DNA from: Monodelphis domestica
Taxonomy: Eukaryota > Chordata > Mammalia > Didelphimorphia > Didelphidae
Direction of reading: 5' to 3'
Assembly (NCBI RefSeq): GCF_027887165.1
Contig: NC_077229.1
Span: 114,530,520-114,594,519 of the forward strand
Length of the DNA stretch: 64,000 nt
The translations under genes were made by a program, and so were the position numbers. This document shows, in pieces, positions 11,178-22,490 of the stretch; the stretch's first letter is position 1; each line of letters opens with the position of its first letter. The notes beneath the pieces are model-generated. The model was not told where the DNA came from. It made no database searches and saw only the letters and a program-made list of their open reading frames with translations.

Positions 11178-14100
11178 TTACTCCCACAGTTTATCCTCTG
11201 CTTGAGGATAGTATTTTTTAGATCCCTGCAGATTGTTCAGGGACATTGCATTGACACTAATGGAGAAGTCCATTACCTTCAATTGTACCACAATGTACAC
11301 AGTCTCTGTGTATAATGTTTTCCTGGTTCTGCTCCTTTCGCTCTGCATCACTTCCTGGAGGTTGTTCCAGTCTCCATGGAATTCCTCTACTTTATTATTC
11401 CTTTTAGCATAATAGTATTCCATCACCAACATATACCACAATTTGTTCAGCCATTCCCCAATTGATGGGCATCCCCTCGTTTTCCAATTTTTGGCCACCA
11501 CAAAGAGTGCAGCTACGAATATTCTTGTACAAGTCTTTTTCTTTATTATCTCTTTGGGGTACAAACCCAGCAGTGCTATAGCTGGATCAAAGGGCAGACA
11601 GTCTTTTATCACCCTTTGGGCATAGTTCCAAATTGCCCTCCAGAATGGTTGGATCAATTCACAACTCAACCAGCAATGAATTAGTGTCCCCACTTTGCCA
11701 CATCCCCTCCAACATTCATTACTTTCCATAGCTGTCATGTTAGCCAATCTGCTAGGTGTGAGGTGATACCTCAGAGTTGTTTTGATTTGCATCTCTCTGA
11801 TTATAAGAGATGTAGAGCAGTTTTTCATGTGCTAATTAATAGTTGATTTCTTTGGTTGAGAACTGCCTGTTCATGTCCCTTGCCCACTTATCAATTGGAG
11901 AATGGATTGATTTTTTGTACAATTGATTTAGCTCTTTGTAAATTTGAGTAATTAAACCTTTGTCAGAGGGTTTTATGAAGATTATTTCCCAATTTGTTGC
12001 TATCCTTCTGATTTTGGTTACATTGGTTTTGTTTGTACAAAAACGTTTTAATTTGATGTATTCCAGATTATTTATTTTGCATTTTGTAACTCTTTCTAAG
12101 TCTTGCTTGGTTTTGAAGTCTTTCCCTTCCCAAAGGTCTGACATGTATGCTATTCTGTGTTCACCTAATTTTCTTATAGTTTCCTTCTTTATGTTCAAGT
12201 CATTCACCCATTTTGAATTTATCTTGGTGTAGGGTGTGAGGTGTTGATCTAAAACTAATCTTTCCCACACTGTCCTCCAATTTTCTCAGCAGTTTTTATG
12301 AAATAGTGGATTTTTGTCCCAAAAGCTGGGATCTTTGGGTTTGTCATATACTGTCTTGCTGGGGTTGCTTGCCCCCAGTCTATTCCACTGACCCTCCTTT
12401 CTGTCTCTTAGCCAGTACCAGATTGTTTTGGTGATCACTGCTTTATAATATAGTCTGAGATCTGTGATTGCAAGGCCCCCTTCCTTTGTATTTTTTTTTC
12501 ATTATGTCCCTGGATATCCTTGATCTTTTGTTCTTCCAAATGAACTTTGTTATGGTTTTTTCTAAATCAGAAAAAAAAATTTGGAAGTTCCATGGGTATG
12601 GCACTAAATAGATAGATTAGTTTGGGTAGGATGGTCATTTTTATTATATTGGCTCATCCTACCCATGAGCAGTTAATGTTCTTCCAATTGTTCAAGTCTA
12701 GTTTTAGTTGTGTGGAAAGTGTTTTGTAGTTGTGTTCATATAGTTACTGTGTTTGTCTCGGGAGATAGATTCCCAAGTATTTTATTTTGTCTAAGGTAAT
12801 TTTGAATGGGATGTCTCTTTCTAGTTCTTGCTGCTGAGCTGTGTTGGAATTATATAGAAATGCTGATGACTTATGTGGGTTTATTTTGTATCCTGCAACT
12901 TTGCTAAAGTTGTTGATTATTTTGATTAGCTTTTTGGTTGAATCTCTAGGATTCTTTAAGTAGACCATCATGTCATCTGCAAAGAGCAACAATTTGGTCT
13001 CCTCCTTGCCTATTTTAATGCTTTCAATTTCTTTTTCTTCTCTAATTGCTACTGCTAGTGTTTCTAATACAATGTCAAATAATAGAGGTGATAGTGGGCA
13101 TCCTTGTTTCACTCCTGATCTTAATGGGAATGCATCTAGTTTATCCCCATTGCAGATGATATTAGTTGATGGTTTTAGATATATACTGTTTATTATTTTT
13201 AGGAATGACCCTTCTATTCCTATGCTTTCTAGTGTTTTTAATATGAATTGGTGTTGTATTTTATCAAAGGCTTTTTCTGCATCTATTGAGATAATCATGT
13301 GGTTCTTGTTGGTTTGCTTGTTGATGTGGTCAATTATGTGGATAGTTTTCCTAATATTGAACCAGCCCTGCATCCCTGACATAAATCCTACTTGATCATG
13401 GTGGATGACCCTTCTGATCACTTGCTGGAGTCTTTTTGCTAGTATCCTATTTAAAATTTTTGTATCTATATTAATTAGGGAGATTGGTCTATAATTTTCT
13501 TTCTCTGTTTTTGGCCTGCCTGGCTTTGGAATTAGTACAATGTTTGTGTCATAAAAGGAATTTGGTAGAACTCCCTCTTTGCTTATTATGTCAAATAGTT
13601 TGTATAGTATTGGAGTTAGCTGTTCTTTGAATGTTTGATAGAATTCACTGGTAAATCCATCAGGCCCTGGGGATTTTTTCTTAGGAAATTCTTTGATGGT
13701 CTGTTAGATTTCTTTTTCTGATATGGGATTATTTAAGAAATCTATTCCTTCTTCTATTAGTCTAGGCAATTTATATTTTTGTAAATATTCATCCATATCA
13801 CCTAGGTTGGTATATTTATTGCCATATAGTTGGGCAAAGTAGTTTTTAATGATTGCCTTAATTTCGTCTTCATTGGAGGTGAGGTCCCCCTTTTCATCCT
13901 TGATGCTATTAATTTGCCTTTCTTCTTTCCTTTTTGTAATTAGATTGACCAGTACTTCGTCTATTTTGTCTGTTTTTTCAAAGTACCAGCTTCTAATCTT
14001 GTTTATTAGCTCAATAGTTCTGTCACTTTTGATTTTATTAATTTCTCCCTTAATTTTTAGGATCTCTAGTTTGGTTTTCTTCTGGGGGTTTTAAATTTGT

Positions 14101-15074
14101 TTGTTCTCAAGTTTTTTGATTTGCATTTACAATTCCTTGATCTCTGTCCTCCCTAATTTGTTAATATATGCACTCAGGGATATGAAATTTCCTCTAAGTA
14201 CTGCCTTGGCTGCATCCCATAAGGTTTGAAAGGATGTCTTGCCATTGTCATTTTCCTAAACGAAATTACTAATTGTTTCTATGATTTCTTCTCTAACTAA
14301 CCAATTTTGGAATATCATATTATTTAATTTCCAATTAATTTTTGATTTGGCTCTCCATGTACCCTTACTGATCAATATTTTTATTGCCTTGTGATCTGAA
14401 AAGGCTGCATTTATTATTTCTGCTTTTCTAAATTTGAGTGCCATGTTTCTATGACCTAGTGTATGATCTAGTTTTGTGAATGTGCCATGTGGTGCTGAAA
14501 AGGTGTATTCCTTTTTGTCCCTATTTATTTTTCTCCATATGTCTATTAACTCTCATTTTTCTAAGATTTCATTCACCTCTTTTACCTCTTTCTTGTTTAT
14601 TTTTTTGTTTGATTTATCTAAATTTGATAGTGGTTGGTTCAAGTCTCCCACTAATACAGTTTCACTGTCTATTTCCTCCTTCAATTCTCCTAGTTTCTCT
14701 ATTAAAAATTTGGATGCTATACCATTTGGTGCATACATGTTGATTAGTGATATTTCCTCATTGTCTATATTCCCTTTTAACAGAATATATTTACCTTCCC
14801 TATTTTTTTTGATCAGGTCTATTTTTGCTTTGGCTTTGTCAGATATCATGATTGCAACTCCTGCCTTCTTTCTATCAGTTGAGACCCAAAAGGTCTTACT
14901 CCATCCTTTAATTCTAACCTTGTGAGTGTCAACCCTCCTCATATGTGTTTCTTGAAGACAACAAATGGTAGGGTTTGGGGTTCTAATCCAATCTTTTATT
15001 TGTCTACGTTTTATGGGTGAGTTCATCCCATTCACATTCAAAGTTATGATTGTCATTTGTGGATTCCCTGGCAT
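11178..15074 (-). pseudogene. L1 ORF2p (endonuclease-reverse transcriptase), broken
   Basis: In an intact element ORF2p nicks target DNA and reverse-transcribes L1 RNA. Visible parts in order: the APE-type endonuclease at 15074-14553, starting MPGNPQMTIITLNVNG, with the QETH glutamate and a GDLN box; the reverse transcriptase at about 13700-12744, with DAEKAFDKI, the [10 protein letters not shown] box and the catalytic FADD; and the C-terminal cysteine motif at about 11700-11740, CWRGC-x7-H-x4-C, which is the canonical CX3CX7HX4C. The reading is interrupted. A stop sits just before the KSPGPDGF box near 13702, another ends the RT frame at 12744, the 12270-11836 stretch is in a different frame, and the main frame returns from 11828. 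About 1,300 codons fits L1. The start is the first ATG, just before the MTIITLNVNG core. Confidence 0.93.
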
Positions 15075-15759
15075 TTTGATATCTTCCCCTAGTTCTGACC
15101 TTTCTTCTTTATCTATCTCCTTTTGAACCAGTGATTTACTTTAGGTCAGTCCCCCTAGTCTCATCCCTTGAGATGCTTCCCTTTCTAGCCCCTCCCTTTT
15201 TATGCTCCCTTCCCCTCCCCCTCTCCTTCCTTCCCTTTTTATACTCCCTCTTCCCTCCCCCTCCTTAATTTTCCTTTCTTTCTTGCCCCATTGGATAAGA
15301 TAGAATTCAGGATCCCACTGGATCTAGATGATCTTCCCTCTCAGATTTGATTTCACTGAGAGTATGGTTTAAGTAATTCCACTTCACGCTCCCTTCCTCT
15401 CCTTCTCATATGAGAGTTCTTCCCCTCCCCTTCCCATGTGTATCTTTATATGGAAAAGATTATTCTATTAAGTCCCCCCCTATTTCTTGAAGTAAATCTT
15501 AGTGTTATCGATGGTTCCCCCTCCCATTTCCTTTCTTTGCCCCCACTTTCCCCAAATCTTCTTAATGCCCCAATCTTTCCCTATGCATGTTTCTTCTAAC
15601 TACTCTTATGGTGCTACAATTTTTGAGAGTTACACAAAACATTTTCCCCACATATTAATATATATAATTTGATGTAAATGTAGTCCTTATAGAAGAGAGT
15701 TTGACTTAAAGAAAAAGATAAGATTTATCTCCTTTTCCATTTCTTTCATATTTACCTTT
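15075..15759 (-). other. L1 inter-ORF region, purine-rich in sense
   Basis: There are 685 bases between the ORF1 stop and the ORF2 ATG, against roughly 60 in human L1. In L1 sense it is strongly purine-rich, with many G runs (15180-15290 and 15410-15540), for example several GGGGAGGGG-like blocks. The ORF2 frame stays open for about 20 codons upstream of its ATG before a stop near 15140. No third protein is recognisable. Confidence 0.85.
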
Positions 15760-16740
15760 TCATGTTTCTCTTGCTTTCTGTGATTGGATATCAAATTTTC
15801 CACTAAGTTCTGGTCTTTTCTTAGCAAATGCTTGGGAATCTTCTATTTTGTTGAATGCCCATACTTTCCCCTGGAAGTATATAGTCAGTTTTGCTGGGTA
15901 GTTGATTCTTGGTTGGAGACCCAGCTCTCTTGCCTTTCTAAATATCATGTTCCATGCTTTGAGGTCTCTTAGTGTGTTAGCCACTAAGTCGTGTGTGATC
16001 CTTATGGGAGCCTCCCTATATCTGAAGCTCCTCTTCTTGGCTTCTTGTAGGATTTTCTCCTTTTCTTGGAAGCTCTTGAATTTGGCAATTACATTTCTAG
16101 GGGTTGTCTTTTGGGGATTTAGTATAGAGGGTGTTCTATGAACCCTTTCTATTTCTATTTTGCCCCCTTGCTCCAGAATGTGTGGGCAATTTTCTTTTAT
16201 AATCTCCTGCAGAATGACATCGAGTTTATTGTTTATCTCTGGTTTTTCTGGGAGACCAATAATTTGGAGGTTGTCTCTTCTTCCTCTGTTTTCCAAGTCT
16301 GTGACCTTTTCAGTGAGATATTTTATGTTTTCTTCTAAAGCATTAATTTTTTGGGTTTGCTTTATTGATTCTTGCTGTTTTATGATCTCACTTTCTTCGA
16401 GTTGCTTAATTCTGGTCGTTAGTGACTGGTTTTGCTTTTCAGCTTTGTCTGCTCTTCTATTGGATGCTTCCAGCTCTTTTTCCAATTGAGCAGTCTTATC
16501 TGTCAGACTGCTGATCTCTTTCTCCCATTTTTCTTTCCAGGTTTCCATCTTTTGGGTAAGTTCCAGTTTGAGATCTTCCAGAGCTTGTTGATAGTTTCCA
16601 TTTTGGGAGGCATGTTCTGATTTTGTTTGGATTTCATCCTTATTGTCTTCTTTTCCTTGGGTACTCCCTCCATAAAAGTTTTCAATAGTCACCTTTTCCC
16701 CTTTCTTCCTTGAGGTTTGATTTTGGGCCATGAGAGCCAT
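15760..16740 (-). CDS. L1 ORF1p, RNA-binding chaperone
   Basis: A 326-codon uninterrupted frame. ORF1p coats L1 RNA as a trimer in cytoplasmic ribonucleoprotein particles and has nucleic-acid chaperone activity. Residues 1-50 are polar and probably disordered. Residues about 50-150 form a long coiled coil rich in L/I heptads (LTDKTAQLEKELEASN, KINALEENIKYLTEKV). The RRM follows at about 152-250, opening RRDNLQIIGLPE with an IERVHR box at 197-202. The C-terminal domain spans about 251-320 and includes YPAKL at 281-285. Length and order match mammalian ORF1p. A second in-frame ATG at codon 4 is an alternative start. It is read from the L1 5' UTR promoter and lies upstream of the long spacer before ORF2. 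Confidence 0.95.
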   Translation of the reverse strand: MALMAQNQTSRKKGEKVTIENFYGGSTQGKEDNKDEIQTKSEHASQNGNYQQALEDLKLELTQKMETWKEKWEKEISSLTDKTAQLEKELEASNRRADKAEKQNQSLTTRIKQLEESEIIKQQESIKQTQKINALEENIKYLTEKVTDLENRGRRDNLQIIGLPEKPEINNKLDVILQEIIKENCPHILEQGGKIEIERVHRTPSILNPQKTTPRNVIAKFKSFQEKEKILQEAKKRSFRYREAPIRITHDLVANTLRDLKAWNMIFRKARELGLQPRINYPAKLTIYFQGKVWAFNKIEDSQAFAKKRPELSGKFDIQSQKARET

Positions 16741-17410
16741 CCCTCTGGTGGTTTTATTCCCCTTTCTTTTTTGGTCTGGGGTCTGGGTGATATGGGTGGG
16801 TTTTCTGTGAATTTAGTTTGCCTCAGACTAGTTCTTCCCAGACTCCGAGGTTTCTTAGAGAGCTGGGCCCCTGATCACAGCCAAACTGCCCAGGTGTTCA
16901 GCTCTGCCCAGATAATCAGTGTGTGGTCAGCCCCTGGTGTTTAGCTCAGCTCAGATGCTCAGAGCAACTGCCCCGAGTATGGCTCCCTGGGCCCCCTGTG
17001 ATCAGTGCAGGATTCTCCCATGAAACCACCCTGAGATGTTTTTTCCTGGCAGTCCCCAGATCCCAAGGACCCTGGAGTGCCCCCCCCCCAGACAGAGAAG
17101 TTCCCCACTCACTCGCTGTCCCAGTGAGTGCTCTGGTAGCTCACTCTGGTTTGGTGGGGGAGGTATGTGTGGGGGGAAGGGAGGCTCAGTTCATGTTTCT
17201 GTGCAAGCTTTTCCTCCTTCTTATTATAGTGTGGAAATGTTCAAACCCCACGTACCTTCGCCTCTGTGGGGTACTGGGGAGTACTGGGGAGTCCTTCTGT
17301 TCCTCCAAAGGTGATTTTTATGCTCCTTTGATGTAGTTTATTTTGTTTGGTGCTGGGGAGAGGAAGTGTGTGGTGTCTAGATTGCAGCCATGATTACCCG
17401 GAAGTTGAGC
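16741..17410 (-). promoter_or_regulatory. L1 5' UTR and internal promoter region
   Basis: About 670 bases, clearly richer in G and C than the surrounding DNA. At the very 5' end (plus positions 17384-17404) the L1 sense strand carries CTTCCGG, an ETS-type core, followed by ATGGCTGC, which resembles the YY1 core placed near the start of human L1. L1 promoters are internal, so this region would have driven transcription. The motif calls are by eye. Confidence 0.7.
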
Positions 17411-17423
17411 ACAATAGTATTCT
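17411..17423. repeat. L1 target-site duplication, right copy
   Basis: Exact match to 10896-10908. Confidence 0.9.
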
Positions 17424-17465
17424 ATCACCAACAGATACCACAATTTTTTGGGAAAAAAAATTTTT
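17411..17465 (-). mobile_element. Older L1, continuation of the insertion host
   Basis: 'acaatagtattctatcacc' then 'aacagataccacaa' continue the older L1 text that stopped at 10908. The same phrase lies at 300-335 and 11405-11445 in other copies. It is soon cut off by an A/T run. Confidence 0.75.
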
Positions 17466-17469
17466 TTAA

Positions 17470-17620
17470 AAAGGAGGCAGGTGGGTTGCTTAATGGACTG
17501 AGAGGCAGGCTTAGAGATGAGAGGTCCTGGGTTCAAACTTTTCCTTCATTTTAGAAGGCCAATTACATGTAACTCTTCTAGAAAAATCATTTAGCCTGTT
17601 ACCTGTACCTTCCTCATCTG
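17470..17620 (+). mobile_element. tRNA-headed SINE
   Basis: Head phrase 'ggactgagaggcaggctta' and box-B-like 'ggtcctgggttcaaact', then a diverged body. Confidence 0.6.
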
Positions 17621-17819
17621 TAGTGAATTTATGGAATGGTAGTGGATAAATATCTCTGAGAATGGGCAAGTAAGGGTGTCTTGTTGTCTATATCATTGGA
17701 AAGAATTGGCAATAGTAGAAGGAAGGAAGAAGTTGACTGGTTAGTTTAATGGTAACAAAGAAGCAAATAAATTAATTTAAATTTTAAAAGTCTGTAACCT
17801 AAAGGTGTTTATATTCTGA

Positions 17820-18260
17820 GGGAGACTATGTAAAATTTAACTCTAAGCTATATGATATTTAAGTAGCACTGTCAATGTGCCAGGGAATGTACTGAGAACT
17901 TTATAATTATTATCCTAATATTTCCAGAGTAACTGGAAGGTAATCTCAGAGGAAAGGCACTAGTAGTAGGGCAGACGTGGGTTGGCAGGATAGGTCTTCT
18001 GTAGAAGACAGGATTTATCTAGAAGGATGATTGAGAAATTAGGAAACAGAAGTGAAGAGGAAAATATTACAGGTATGGGAGACAGCTGGTAACTTACAGA
18101 GAGTTTTGAATAGAGTGATGGGAAAAAACTGAAGAGAAAGAGAACTGATTCTAGCTAGGTGATTCAGGGAAGGCTTCATGAATGAGTTATACTTTATCTG
18201 GACTTTGAAGGAGACAGAGTGGTCAGTAGGAAGAAGAAGTATTGTTGGAGAAGATTTCAG
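17820..18260 (-). mobile_element. L2/MIR-type relic
   Basis: 'caatgtgccagggaatgtac' and, further on, 'gattcagggaaggcttcatg' with 'ctttgaaggagac' resemble the reverse strand of L2-type 3' regions. Confidence 0.4.
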
Positions 18261-18807
18261 CCATAAGCAAAAGCTAATGAAAAGTATGATGTTCCAGATT
18301 TGTTCCAAAATATATCCTTCCCTTGGTCCTTGGGGTGGAGTGAGCTCAGCTGGCACAATCAGATCAAGCAGCTCTAAACTGAAACTAGGACTCTCCCTTC
18401 AGTCTGGTGTTCAGTAGCTTTGGCTGCTGAAGCCACATAAGGACATGGTACCAGGAACATTTAATTACTTAATACTCCTCATAATGAGGACACATGAGAA
18501 GAAAACTCAGCAACCCCAACACTAGATGCCATCTGCTCTGTTTACCCAACTTCACCTAGGTTTTGCAGTGGTAGAATCTCAGAATCCGGGAGTAAAAAGA
18601 GACTTTAGAACCATCCTCTTCAATCTGTACCCGAATAAGAATCCTCTCTATGGCAGACATAATGACACTTCCCTTCCTCCCACCATATGATCCCTTTCTG
18701 TCAACAGAACAATTAAAAATATAGTTTGATCAAGGTTTATGCAATTCCAATCCCCAGGGCAGCATCCCCTAAACACACTGGCTCATTGCAAATCTATCTG
18801 GAAGTGC
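18261..18807. other. Unassigned stretch
   Basis: No gene or repeat recognised with confidence. The 18178-18417 frame (79 codons) has no motif. Confidence 0.35.
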
Positions 18808-19160
18808 TGATGTAATAAGCTTGTACCTCACTCCAGATGTTTCCTTAGCCCCAGAAGGATAAGGGTTAAAGGGTTAAAGGGTCCCTGGGAAGTGCTTTTC
18901 TTGTGTGACACTCGCAGTTCTTTCCATGTTGTCTCCTAACCTCATGCTTTTTTGAGGTGATCACTATATTCCCCTGTAAAAGTCTACTTTCCCCTATTAT
19001 CCTGAAAGAAGTTGGCAGGAGCTGCCCCTGCCCCTCTTTGTGGTCTGGTACAATCAGAGGTTCATAAAAGACCCAGTTAGCACATAATAAAGGCTCCTTT
19101 TCATCTCTCATTCCAGGCAGGTGGTACTGGGTTGCTTCTTCCTGGGCTGGGGATTTCAAA
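18808..19160 (+). mobile_element. LTR-like sequence
   Basis: It starts at a TG and has a CATAAAAG promoter-like box near 19064 and an AATAAAGG signal near 19087, then ends '...gggatttca' at 19158. The order and spacing fit a small LTR of ERV-L or MaLR type. I found no convincing target-site duplication. A second TATAAAAGG at about 19398 may mark a nested or longer LTR. Confidence 0.35.
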
Positions 19161-20012
19161 TATGGAAAGAATTTTTGTGATTTACCTCAGTTCACTCCTT
19201 TACGCTATCCTCTTCATATTTTTTAGGCCTAACTTTCTTCAGAAGAACTAGACAGCTGGAGGAACCACTCCATTCATATGCTCTTCCTCTGTTTGACTTC
19301 CAGGGGTCTACAGGAGGAGTAAGATGCTGGGATCTCAGCTTGTAGGGTACAGTCCTGATATTAAATCCCTGTCCATGGAATTCTTTTCTCATCCACCTAT
19401 AAAAGGCTTCTTGGACTTTATGCAGCCCAAATTTTGTGTTTTTTCTTTCTCTCAGTTGTTCAATACTTCTCTATCCTTTTAAGCTCAGTTAAACTTTTGA
19501 TATCTTCCTGTTCCCCCATAATCAGTAATAACATTTGACCCCCAGAGAGCTCACAGAGAATTTTGCACCTCTCCAATGCACTGGTTATGTATTTAACAAT
19601 TAACTTTCTGGATATTAAAGTCTAACAAGACTATAAGCCTTAAGAGGGTAAAAGGTGTCTTACTTGACCTTTGTGACTCAAATACCTAGTACAATTGTAA
19701 GATCCCAATTATCTGTGGTCTTGATTTCCAAGGTTTTGGTTACCCAAAGTCATTCCAGGGGAAGGATGGAGGCAGGAAGGGGACTCCTGTTGGATGAAGG
19801 AGTGGACCAACACACATGCATATGGCAGCAGTCTGCCCCAAGGAGTGATCTCTCTATGTCTAATTCTGCTTTTAATTTACTGGAATGGGTTGGGTTTATT
19901 TTTTTTTGGTGGGGCTGGGGTGGGAGGCCATGGAACCCCAAGTCAAGAGGCCAGAGCAGAAGGAGAGCAAAGTAATATAAAATTAACATAGGTGTTAGAA
20001 GTCAAAGAAAAA

Positions 20013-20205
20013 AGGGGCAGCTAGGTATCTTGTAGCTTGGTGGATAGAATGCCAGACCTGAAGATGGGTGATCTTGGGTTCAAATCTGACCTCAGATCTT
20101 CCTAGTCATGTGACTCTCAGCAAGTCACTTAACCCCTATTGCCTATCCCTTTTTTGCCTTGAAAATGATGTCTCATCTAAGACAGAAGGTAAGAATTTTT
20201 GTTTA
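20013..20205 (+). mobile_element. tRNA-headed SINE
   Basis: Starts 'ggggcagctaggta', has box-B-like 'gggttcaaatctgac' and 'caagtcacttaacccctatt', and ends 'gacagaaggtaag' with a T-rich tail. Similar copies lie at 24745, 41907 (minus), 46235 and 49123. Confidence 0.85.
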
Positions 20206-20389
20206 AGTTAAGGAAAGAACTGTCCATGTTGCCTATCATCCACTTGGCATCTTGGACCATATCCCCATGCTGATAAAAGGGGACTACTATACACACAATA
20301 CTGTTTAATAATATATAATGTGCTGTATTATTACTGTATTTAATGTTGATAATGTCTTACTGTATATTTCACTTCTCAAACTTTATTGT

Positions 20390-20391
20390 AC

Positions 20392-20441
<50 letters not shown>
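20390..20441. repeat. (CATA)n/(TA)n microsatellite
   Basis: A few CATA units followed by about 18 TA units. Confidence 0.95.
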
Positions 20442-20445
<4 letters not shown>

Positions 20446-20799
20446 AAATCAGGTTATACGTATGGAGGCAGGAGGTATTCCCTTATATCCAGAGTTTGAG
20501 CCATCCACAGTAGGTCTTGCAATATATTCCCCACAGAAACATGGGCCTTCTTGTACAATGTTCTGTATATAGCGAGTAGTTATTATGAGTGTCAAATTGA
20601 ATTAAATTTGTTTAAAGACAACTCTATTCAGTAGGCAATGGGGAACCAGAGAATATTTTGAGTATAAGATGGTTATGATTGAAGCAATATGAAGATCAGT
20701 TGAAAGAATTACTTTAACTTGGAGACTAGAGGTTGTATTGAAGAGTAGGGGCAGAATGTGCATGTTACCTATATCTAATTATTTAAATATATGTTTATA

Positions 20800-21050
20800 T
20801 GGAGTAATAATAGTAACTAACATTTATATAGCATCTGCTATGTGTCAGGGACTGTGCTAAGTACTTTACAAATATTATCTCAACTTATCATCACAACAAT
20901 CCAGAGAACTATTACTATGATGATATAAAATGAGGAAACTGAGGCAAACAGATTAAAATGACTTTTCAAAGTCACACAGATATTAAGTATATGATGTTGG
21001 ATCTGAACTTGGGTCATCCTGGTTCCAGGCCCCCATACTTTATGCCTTCT
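20800..21050 (-). mobile_element. MIR-type core-SINE
   Basis: Reverse-strand MIR phrasing: 'ctatgtgtcagggactgtgc', 'aaatgaggaaactgaggca', 'tcacacagatattaag', 'tgaacttgggtc'. Confidence 0.8.
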
Positions 21051-21054
21051 CCCC

Positions 21055-21240
21055 CTATGTATATAAATAATACATGAGATCCTATAAAATGTATGTAGAT
21101 GTATACATTTATATATTTACACATGAATAATATGTATATTTATATACATAAAAATGCAAATAATACATTTACATGTATATACATTTATATGTAAATGAAT
21201 ATATGCCCATATCACATAACATACATATATTTATAGTCCT
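21055..21240. repeat. AT-rich imperfect (TATAWA) array
   Basis: Irregular alternation of 'tatata', 'acattta' and 'atgtat' units over about 180 bases. No fixed period. Confidence 0.6.
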
Positions 21241-21439
21241 TCAGATATGATTGAGCTCATGATTTCCAGGCTAATTTTATACCTCTCACCCACCTTCTTG
21301 TGCTAGGAATACCTCCACTCCTACAGTCTCCTTTCTGATTGATGAGTTCTTCCCTAGATATTCTGTTTGAGGAAGTACTCATGTCAGCCATACTCATTTC
21401 TGTAGGTTTGCCCCATGCCATCATCTCCCCACTTTTCCC

Positions 21440-21590
21440 TGTAATCCCAGTGTCCAGTTTTCTTCTATCTGCTGTCCTTCTCCATTAGATTATAAATTTC
21501 TTGAGGCAGGGGCTGTCATTTTTCTTGCATATTTATTTTCAGTTTTTAGCACAGTTGCTGGCATTTAGTAATTATTTAATAATTTAAAAA
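21440..21590 (+). mobile_element. L2-type LINE 3' end
   Basis: 'attataaatttcttgaggca' and 'agcacagttgctggcattta' match the L2 terminus. Confidence 0.6.
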
Positions 21591-22338
21591 ATCAATTTAA
21601 TGGTCTATTACTTAAAAGAGATTCTATTTATTCTTGGCTCCAAAGAACAGAACTCAAAGTTGTAAATTTTGAATTGATTTCAGAAAAAATTTCAACAATT
21701 ACATCTGTCTCAATTGGATGGGTTACCTTGATAGATAGTGACTTCCCTATGACTAGAGCCATGCAAGCAGGAGCTAGATTGTCATTTGTCAAGAATGTTG
21801 TAGAGGGGATTCCCATACTTTGGATTCAACTAGGTGACCTCTGAGGTCTATGATTCTGTGTATATGGTTTCTTCTAATTAGTATAAACCTCCATTAGTAA
21901 ACTCCCTCCTTCTCCTTCCCCCTCTGCTCTCCTCTGCTCTCCTCTCCTCCTGCTTCTTCTTAATATCCTTTCCTTTAGCTATTTTAAGGCAAGTTCCTAG
22001 AAAGTTGGACAAGCTCATTAGAGCAAAATGAGTCACCCAGTAACACAGCAAAGGTCCAAATAGGTTTCGTGAGCTGAATAGCCCACGTGGGTTGACAAAA
22101 GGGTCTTTGGTGGCAAGTATATCTAATTTGGCAGCAGGGATGAAAAGCATTATCTTTTCCGAGGCCCTGAGGGGCTGTTTCATTCCAAATCTGTGTCTGT
22201 GCATCTAATGAGAGATTGGAAGAATCCATGAGAACAACTTCCCAGCACAACCTTATCTCAGCCTTGGGTTTCACAAGAGTAATTCAGTGAAACATTCAGC
22301 TGTATAATAAGAATTCTTATAATGATAATAGAGTAGGG
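21591..22338. other. Unassigned stretch
   Basis: No gene recognised. The overlapping minus-strand frames at 21878-22274 contain a CT-rich segment and no motif. Confidence 0.35.
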
Positions 22339-22339
22339 C

Positions 22340-22490
22340 ATGATATCATGGATAGAAGACTGATCATCAATGCCAGAAGGCTTGGGTTCAAGTTTCTCTG
22401 ACACCTACTGACCATGTCTCCCTGGGCAAGATATTTACCCTCTTAGTTCCTTATACAATTATCAGAGACTATATAAATGGCAGAGCAGGT
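22340..22490 (+). mobile_element. MIR/tRNA-type SINE, diverged
   Basis: 'ggcttgggttcaagtttctc' (box B) and 'ccctgggcaagatatttacc' identify a SINE body. Confidence 0.55.

Larger units (their letters stand above)
10909..17410 (-). mobile_element. Full-length L1 retrotransposon
   Basis: A 6.5-kb autonomous non-LTR retrotransposon with all parts in order on the minus strand: 5' UTR (17410-16741), ORF1 (16740-15760), a long inter-ORF region, ORF2 (15074-11178), 3' UTR with an AATAAA signal, and a short poly(A) seen as T's at 10909-10914. A perfect 13-bp target-site duplication flanks it, which is a hallmark of target-primed reverse transcription. It interrupts an older L1 of the same orientation. 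ORF1 is open but ORF2 is not, so this copy is unlikely to be self-mobile. The neat duplication and the open ORF1 suggest a fairly recent insertion relative to the other L1 pieces in the window. Confidence 0.95.

Noticed and set aside
12970-13395. Plus-strand frame of 141 codons, and others at 13849-14925 and 15784-17336
   Set aside because: Antisense shadows of L1 ORF2, ORF1 and 5' UTR on the minus strand.
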